Source: CAYRZF01 sp964428805 | GTDB taxonomy: Bacteria; Methylomirabilota; Methylomirabilia; Rokubacteriales; CSP1-6 | Length of the DNA stretch: 10,891 bases | Assembly: GCA_964428805.1 (NCBI GenBank) | Contig: CAYRZF010000071.1 | Location: forward strand, 1 to 10,891 | Direction: 5' to 3' | Part shown: piece by piece, positions 10,810 through 10,891 of the stretch | Layout: each line of letters opens with the position of its first letter | How positions within the stretch are numbered: the stretch's first letter is position 1 | Made by a program: the position numbers and the translations under genes | The notes under the pieces: generated by a model | The model's input: only the letters and a program-made list of their open reading frames with translations | Databases searched by the model: none | What the model was told of the DNA's origin: nothing

Positions 10810-10891
10810 CCTGAAAACGCTGGATCTGCAAGCGGGAGTCGATCCCTTCATCTTCAGCTGGAGTGAGCCCAAGATGGGCACAATTTGGGCA
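10810..10891. repeat. Dispersed repeat, copy 3, cut by window edge
   Basis: This copy opens CCTGAAAACGCTGGATCTGC, matching copy 1 at 18 of the first 22 bases. It contains CTGGAGTGAGC as in copy 2 and closes with GGGCACA at 10876-10882 and GGGCA at 10887-10891, again with an 11-bp period. It starts 26 bp beyond the tRNA relic. The middle is diverged from copy 1. Confidence 0.55.

Noticed and set aside
10740..10830. Complete tRNA gene at the right end
   Set aside because: No D-arm, 5' acceptor strand or matching anticodon stem strand is present beyond the anticodon loop.

Overview
The window is GC-rich, densely packed bacterial DNA. The first ~6.1 kb is dominated by co-oriented genes that overlap at start/stop codons. 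A periplasmic MlaC-type protein implies a diderm (Gram-negative-type) cell envelope. The gene mix (RraA-like aldolase next to a 2-hydroxyacid dehydrogenase, a relic of the ABC_sub_bind family, many small orphan proteins) would suit an uncultivated soil or groundwater lineage such as Rokubacteria/Methylomirabilota. That placement is inference from style, not proof.

Left part (1-6100), metabolic and envelope genes. A minus-strand cluster runs RraA-like aldolase -> D-2-hydroxyacid dehydrogenase -> pterin-4a-carbinolamine dehydratase (cut by the left edge), with GTGA/ATGA contacts between genes. A lone plus-strand mlaC-like gene (2206-2805) collides tail-to-tail with a second minus-strand cluster. 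That cluster reads mscL (with an added zinc ribbon) -> RidA family -> a 49-codon phosphotriesterase remnant -> PduO-type cob(I)alamin adenosyltransferase -> unknown three-TM membrane protein -> alpha/beta hydrolase.

Middle part (6100-8570), an accessory region of small orphan genes. A divergent pair of ribbon-helix-helix-like proteins faces away from an AT-rich, symmetric promoter/operator (7395-7435). Leftwards follow a 143-aa protein, preceded by a perfect 15-bp palindrome, and a 76-aa Cys-rich protein whose ribosome binding site overlaps the previous stop codon. Rightwards lie a 65-aa orphan and a possible 41-aa single-TM protein. The region is bounded on the left by a repeat with two GGGCACA boxes 11 bp apart, and on the right by a 3'-half tRNA relic followed by two CTGACACAG boxes, also 11 bp apart.

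Right part (8570-10891), a mosaic scar zone. It holds a VOC/glyoxalase 5' fragment abutting an ABC substrate-binding-protein 3' fragment, a conserved-looking orphan gene with an apparently leaderless promoter, an RRM gene whose first strand is replaced by a signal-peptide-like segment, a bidirectional terminator, and a lower-GC membrane di-iron hydroxylase gene. It ends in a non-coding stretch with an IS3-like terminus, a second 3'-half tRNA relic and two more copies of the 11-bp-period repeat. The most plausible reading is an integration hotspot that has received and lost several elements. The best candidate for something undescribed is the 6.2-8.3 kb small-gene module with its two palindromic control sites. 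No function can be assigned to it from sequence alone.
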